NCBI GenBank assembly: GCA_019009955.1 | Contig: CM032233.1 | Coordinates: 120,870,501-120,934,500 of the forward strand | Direction of reading: 5' to 3' | DNA from: Riptortus pedestris | Taxonomy: Eukaryota; Arthropoda; Insecta; Hemiptera; Alydidae | Length of the DNA: 64,000 bases | Shown here: piece by piece, positions 58,468-64,000 of the stretch | Numbering within the stretch: position 1 is the first letter of the stretch | Layout: every line of letters starts with the position of its first letter | The notes under the pieces: generated by a model | What the model saw: only the letters and a program-made list of their open reading frames with translations | The model's database searches: none | What the model was told of the DNA's origin: nothing | Made by a program: the position numbers and the translations under genes

Positions 58468-60017
58468 CTAGCTCAGATACCCGGCTTCGCTCGGGAATTC
58501 ACTTGAGGCTGAAAGGTGATGGTATATTTTTGGCAAGGCTTTACTTTTCACGACATTTACCCGTCCCAGTGTTTAGGGTTAAACCCGTCGTTTCTGTAGA
58601 TTTGTTAATAATGAAATTAGTTTTTTATGTAAGACTTCACTGTCATATTGTCATATTTCCCGTTTCCTGTGTATTATGTATAGATTTGAATTATTAAGGA
58701 GAAAATATTGACATACATTTGAATTAATTTTTTCAGGTGAGGTCCCTGGTAGTTCACATTGAAAAGGATTGTTGAGGAAATTTCTCTAAATAACAAAATA
58801 AACAACTTTTTTATGTGTACATTTGGTGAAACGCCAATAGGAAATCACTATTATTAATTTCAGGCCTCCCTTATAACCCCCACTCCTGCCCGTCACTATA
58901 AATGTTAGTATGGCTTATTATAAGGAAGGCGTTAGTACTAATTCACATACCGAGTTTGGTTTAGTTCGGTTGAGTCTTTTGTGCCAAATAAAATTGTTAA
59001 CTCCCGCCATAATTTTAAGCTTATAACACCTTTATACTTCGGTATACGACGATAGTGTATATAACAAAAGGTACTCTAAATTATAAAATAAACAACTTTT
59101 GTTATGTTCATATTTGCCGAAAACCCAATAGGAAACGAAATATTGCTATTTTTAATTTCTGGCTTCCCTCATAACCCCCACTCCTGCCCGTCCCTAGAAA
59201 TGTTGGTATGACTTGTTATAATGAAAGCGTTAGTGCTAATACATATACCGAGTTTTATTTACTTCGGTTGGGTCTTTTGTCCCAAATAAAATTGTTCACT
59301 TCCGCTATAGGTTTCAGCGTATATCTCGTTTATAATTCGGTATACGAAAAAAGTGTATATAACAAAAGTTACTCTAAACAACGAAATAAACAACTTTTGT
59401 TATGTGCATAATTGCCTAAAATTCTATAGGAAACGAAATATTGCTATTTTTAATTTCAGGCTTACCCTACAACCCCCACTCCTGCTCGTCTCTAGAAATA
59501 ATGGTACAGCTTATTATCATGAAGGAGTTAGTGTTAATTCACATAAGGAATTTTATTTAATTCGGTTGGGTCGTTTGTCCTAAATAAAATTGTTGACTCC
59601 CTCTATAATGTTTAGCGTATAACACCTTTATAGTTCGGTATACGAAAAAAGTGTACATAACAAAAGTTACTCTAAATAACACAATAAACAACTTTTGTTA
59701 TATGCATATTTGCCAAGAAACCAATAGGAAACGAAATATCGCTATTTTAAATTTCAGGCCTCCCTTATAACCCTCACTCCTGTTCGTCTCAGAGAATATT
59801 AATATAGCCTAAAGTCTAAGTTGGGTTAGTAGTAATACACATACCAAGTTTCATAAAATTCGGTTCAGCCGTTTATGCGTGAAAAGGTAACAAACAAACA
59901 AACAAATAAACAAACAGACACCAAAGAAACAAAATGCAGTTATGGTGTCTATGACATGTGAAACGAAAAGTTATCGTGAAATTTCGCGAAAAAAATCAAT
60001 GTACAGACAGAGGTTAC

Positions 60018-60022
<5 letters not shown>
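58468..60022 (-). mobile_element. Helitron-like element copy 2
   Basis: On the + strand it opens CTAGCTCAGATACCCGGCTT (hairpin end) and closes CTCTGTC-complement AGAGGTTACAATTTTA before (TA)n. Several ~290-bp units are present, but the unique section of copy 1 is missing. Its CTAG end abuts ordinary DNA, so this may be the original insertion boundary. Confidence 0.65.

Positions 60023-60072
<50 letters not shown>
60023..60072. repeat. (TA)n joining Helitron-like copies 2 and 3
   Basis: A TA run between the AATTTTA end of copy 2 and the CTAG end of copy 3. Confidence 0.93.
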
Positions 60073-60073
<1 letters not shown>

Positions 60074-62178
60074 TAGCTAAGGTACCCGGCTTCGCTCGGG
60101 AAATCATTTAAGGCTGAATGATGATAGTATTTTTTTGGGCAAGGCTTCAATGTTTACAACTACACTTCCCGTCGGCGCGCATTGTTTTGCTGGAGGGTCA
60201 GGCAGGCGACTTATGAATGAGAAATTTTATATTTGAAGAATAAATAAAAATGTGTTCCTAATCTATCCCTTGCCACTTTTTAACTCACCTTTATGAATAC
60301 TTCAAACCATAATCATGGATAGTATTTATTACAATTAAATATCGTCTATAATGAAACTTATTTCCTGTCAAAAACCAATCCGAGCACATATAGTTTAAGC
60401 ATAGTTTAGCACGTAAGTTTATATTCATAATAGGAGATCTCAGTGGTAATCACTTCCCGTAATACCAGCATTTCACAGGAAATTAGTAAACTCAATTAAC
60501 TCTATTAGCCTCCGTCTATTTCCGCTCTCGCATTAGAGCTATCAACACTCTTCTCCTTAAATTATTAATTCAAAATATTATTGTAATAATTTATCTACCT
60601 GATGGAATTAAATAATAGTGTTACCCTAAAAATAATTTAAATTATATTCAAAAAGCTAGTCGGGGGAAGAGATCGTAGCCGTCCCTGCAATCTAAGTAAT
60701 ACTTTAAACAATCATATCGAGTTTAAGAGCATTTTGTCTTTTGTCATAATGACATTAACGTTTAATTGTTATGATAGTACATATTGTTTCAATAACATGA
60801 AGATATCGGAAATAAGATAGTATATAACCAAAATCAAAGAGTTTGATTCCCTACTACTTCCCCTATCACTCCTTGAGGAAATTCAGCACGATTTTTTTTT
60901 TTAAATAATACATTATACAAATTAAGTAATGGAAATGCTCTTATAGTTTAAATTTCTATTGGAAATAAATAGCAAAGTTATTTTCTAGGGAAAATAAATA
61001 AATGAGGCGAAGGGGGAGGGGGATTTATAATCTCACTAATCCGAATCATACTTAGTACTAAATAATCGAAATAGATAAGGCTAAAACATAACACCATCAG
61101 TCATAATATGCCTATATTAAAAACACTTAAATAGGTACTAATAAAATCGTCGACTCCCGCTATAGATTTAGCTTATATCCCGTATTTACTTCATTTTATG
61201 ACATAAGTGAATGAAACAAAAGTTGCTCTAAATAACAAAGTAAACAACTTTTGTTATCTACTTCTTTACCGAAAACCAAATAGAAAATGAAATATCGTGA
61301 ATTTTTACTTCAGGCCTCCCTTATAACTCCCACTCCCGTTCGAACCTAAAAATTTTAATATAGCTTATAATCATGGGAGAATTAATGCTAATTGACATAC
61401 CGAGTTTTGTTAAGTTCGGTTCAATCGTTAGCGCCCAATAAAATAGTTGACTCCCGCTTTAGTTTATAGTATATATTCGTTTATACTTCGTTAAAAGTCA
61501 AAAATGAATATCACAAAAGTTAGTCTAAATAACAAAATAAACAACTTTTGTTAGGTTCATATTTGCCGAAAAACGAATAGAAAACGAAATACCGCTATTT
61601 TAAATTACGGCCTCCCTTACAACCCCCACTCCTGCCCGTCCCTAGAAATGTTAGTATGGCTTATTATAATGAAAGCGTTAGTGCTAATACACATACCGAG
61701 TTTTATTCATTTCGGTTGAGTCTTTCATATCAAATAAAATTGTTCACATTCGTTATAGGTTTTTGCGTATATCTCGTTTATAATTCAGTATACGAAAAAA
61801 GTGTATATGACAAAAGTTACTCTAAATAACAAAATAAACAACTTTTGTTATGTTTATATTTGCCGAAAAACCAATAGGAATCGAAATATCGCTATTTTTA
61901 ATTTCAGGCTTTCCTTATAACCCCCACTCCTGTTCGTCTCAGAGGATATTAATATAGCCTAAAGTCTAAGTTGGGTTAGTAGTAATATACATACCAAGTT
62001 TCATAAAATTCGGTTCAGCCGTTTATGCGTGAAAAGGTAACAAACAAACAAACAAACAAACAAACAAACATACACGAAAGAAACAAAATGCAGTTATGGT
62101 GTCTATGACATGTGAAACGAAAAGTTATCGTGAAATTTCGCGAAAAAAATCAATGTACAGACAGAGGTTACAATTTTA
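60073..62178 (-). mobile_element. Helitron-like element copy 3 (long form)
   Basis: Opens at CTAG (60073-60076) with GTACCCGGCTTCGCTCGGG, includes the unique ~700-bp section seen in copy 1 in reverse, then four to five ~290-bp units. Closes GAGGTTACAATTTTA at about 62178. Confidence 0.65.
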
Positions 62179-62196
62179 TATATATCTATATATATA

Positions 62197-63551
62197 TAAA
62201 ATTGTAACCTCTGTCTGTACATTGAATTTTTCCGCGAAATTTCACGATAACTTTTCGTTTCACATGTCATAGACACCATAACTGCATTTTGTTTCTTTGG
62301 TGTCTGTTTTTGTTTGTTTGTTTGTTTATTTGTTTGTTTGTTTGTTACCTTTTCACGCATAAACGGCTGAACCGAATTTTATGAAACTTTGGTATGTATA
62401 TTACTAACTAGCCCAACTTAGACTTTAGGCTATATTAATATTCTCTAAGATAAACAGAGTGGGGGTTATAAGGAAGGCCTGAAATTAAAAATAGCGATAT
62501 TTCGTTTCCCTATTGCTTTTTCAGCAATATGCCCATAACAAAAGTTGTTTATTTTGTAATTTAGAGTAACTTTTGTAATATGCACTTTTGCCGTATACCG
62601 AAATATAAATGAGATATAAGCTAAAAAGTATATCGGCAGTCAACAATTTTATTAGGCACAAAAGACTGAAAACCGAACTAAACCAAACTCGATATGTGAA
62701 TTAGTACTAACGCCTTCCTTATAATAAGCCATACTAACATTTCTAGGGACGGTCAGGAGTGGGGGTTATATGGGAGGCCTGAAATTTATAAATAGCGATA
62801 TTTCGTTTCCTATTGTTTTTTTTTTCAGCAAATATGCACATAACAAAAGTTGTTTTTATTTTGTTATTTAGAGTAACTTTTTTTCATATTCATTTTTAAA
62901 ATTTTAACAAAGTGTAAACGAGATATACACTATAAACTAAAGCGGGAGTCAACTATTTCATTGGGCGCTAACGATTAAACCCGAAATAAAAATACTCGGT
63001 ATGTCAATTAGCATTAATTCTTCCATGATTATAAGCTATATTAAAAATTTTTAGGTTAGAACGGGAGTGGGGTTTATAAGGGAGGCCTGAAATAAAAATT
63101 TGCGATATTTCATTGTCTATATGTTTTTCGACAAATATGCACATAACAAAAGTTGTTTACTTTGTTATTTAGATTAACTTTTTTTTTTTTTTATACATTT
63201 CTCCAGGAACAATGTGTGGAGCAAGTAATTTGCTCAACAATTCATTCCAATTTGTACTATGAGGTACCTCACCTGGAAAAATTAATTCAAATCTTTGTTA
63301 ATATTTTGTCCTTAATAACTGAAATCTGTGCATAATGCACAGGAGACGGGAAATATGACAATTTGCAGGAGAGTGAAGACATACATAAAAAATTAATTTT
63401 ATTATTAACAAATGCCAACAACGGGTATTAACCCTAAACACTGGGACGGGTAAATGTCAAAATATTGTGCAAATTAAAGCCTTGCCAAAAAAAATACCAT
63501 CACCATTCAGCCTCAAATCAATTCCCGGGCGAAGCCGGGTATCTGAGCTAG
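62197..63551 (+). mobile_element. Helitron-like element copy 4
   Basis: Starts AAAATTGTAACCTCTGTC about 18 bp of TA-rich DNA after copy 3, in the opposite orientation. Ends CCCGGGCGAAGCCGGG, TATCTGAG, CTAG at 63551. The unique section is deleted. Confidence 0.65.
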
Positions 63552-63567
63552 TATAGATATATATAGA

Positions 63568-64000
63568 CTAGCTCAGATACCCGGCTACGCCCGGGAATTC
63601 ATTTGAGGCTGGATGGTGATGGTATTTTTTTGGCAAGGCTTTACTTTGCACAATATTTTAACATTTACCCGTCCCAGTGTTTAGGGTTAATACCCGTCAT
63701 TTCTGTGGATTTGTTAATAATAAAATTTGTAAATTCAGGCCTCCCTTATAACCCCCACTCCTGCCCGTCCCTAGAAATGTTAGTATGGCTTATTTTAAGG
63801 AAGGCGTTAGTGCTCATACACATACCGAGTGTTTTATTTATTTCGGTTGAGTCTTTTGTGCCAAATAAAATTGACTCCCGCTATCATTTTTAGCATATAA
63901 CGCCTTTATACTTCGGTATATAACGATAGTGTATATGACAAAAGTTTCTCTAAATAACAAAATAAACAACTTTTGTTATGTGCATATTTGCCGAAACCCC
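63568..64000 (-). mobile_element. Helitron-like element copy 5, cut by the window edge
   Basis: Opens CTAGCTCAGATACCCGGCTA about 16 bp after copy 4 ends, so the two CTAG ends face each other. The rest lies outside the window. Confidence 0.65.

Overview
The window is nuclear DNA of an animal, most likely an arthropod. It is strongly A+T-rich, has spliced genes with GT/AG introns, tRNA- and 5S-derived repeats, and dense decayed transposons. There are no bacterial operons and no CRISPR. I cannot name the species.

Two conserved host genes were assembled by hand from splice sites and protein similarity. (1) MBTPS1 (site-1 protease, S1P) lies on the + strand at 6613-33904. It has 18 coding exons that join in frame to 1018 residues, with catalytic triad D206/H237/S402, oxyanion N326, a prodomain with processing-like sites, and a C-terminal membrane anchor with a basic tail. 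(2) An FGFR1OP2/SIKE-family coiled-coil gene (a STRIPAK-associated family) lies on the - strand at 51191-43961. It has five coding exons and 200 residues. The genes converge, with about 10 kb of retrotransposon debris between their 3' ends. Their functions are not obviously linked.

Layout. 1-4889: minus-strand LTR retrotransposon with an intact gag, an initiator-tRNA-Met-like primer site and no visible pol. 4959-5975: two head-to-tail hAT-like elements, with ATTTATAC at all three junctions. 6010-6612: MBTPS1 upstream region with two small uORFs. 6613-33904: MBTPS1, whose introns hold tRNA-Leu SINEs, a long hairpin, a MITE family with a 20-bp palindromic end, Penelope-like snapback elements, a second copy of the gag-type LTR element (LTR split by a 700-bp piggyBac-type MITE), and a decayed LINE preceded by a 5S rRNA-like head.

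33930-39730: Penelope RT fragment, LINE RT fragment, an eIF4A retropseudogene between inverted LTR starts, an unrecognised coding-like stretch, and an internally deleted Ty3/gypsy element (gag joined to the end of pol). 43961-51191: FGFR1OP2 gene, with a Helitron-like element in intron 3. 53377-55340: two linked satellite arrays built around a split and duplicated SINE. 56767-57292: Tc1 remnant. 58468-64000: four more Helitron-like copies in alternating orientation, joined at (TA)n tracts.

The most unusual items are the gag-only LTR family, the 5S-headed LINE, the inverted-LTR/eIF4A structure, the Helitron-like/(TA)n cluster and the SINE-satellite complex. All family assignments come from reading motifs and translations; no database search was run.
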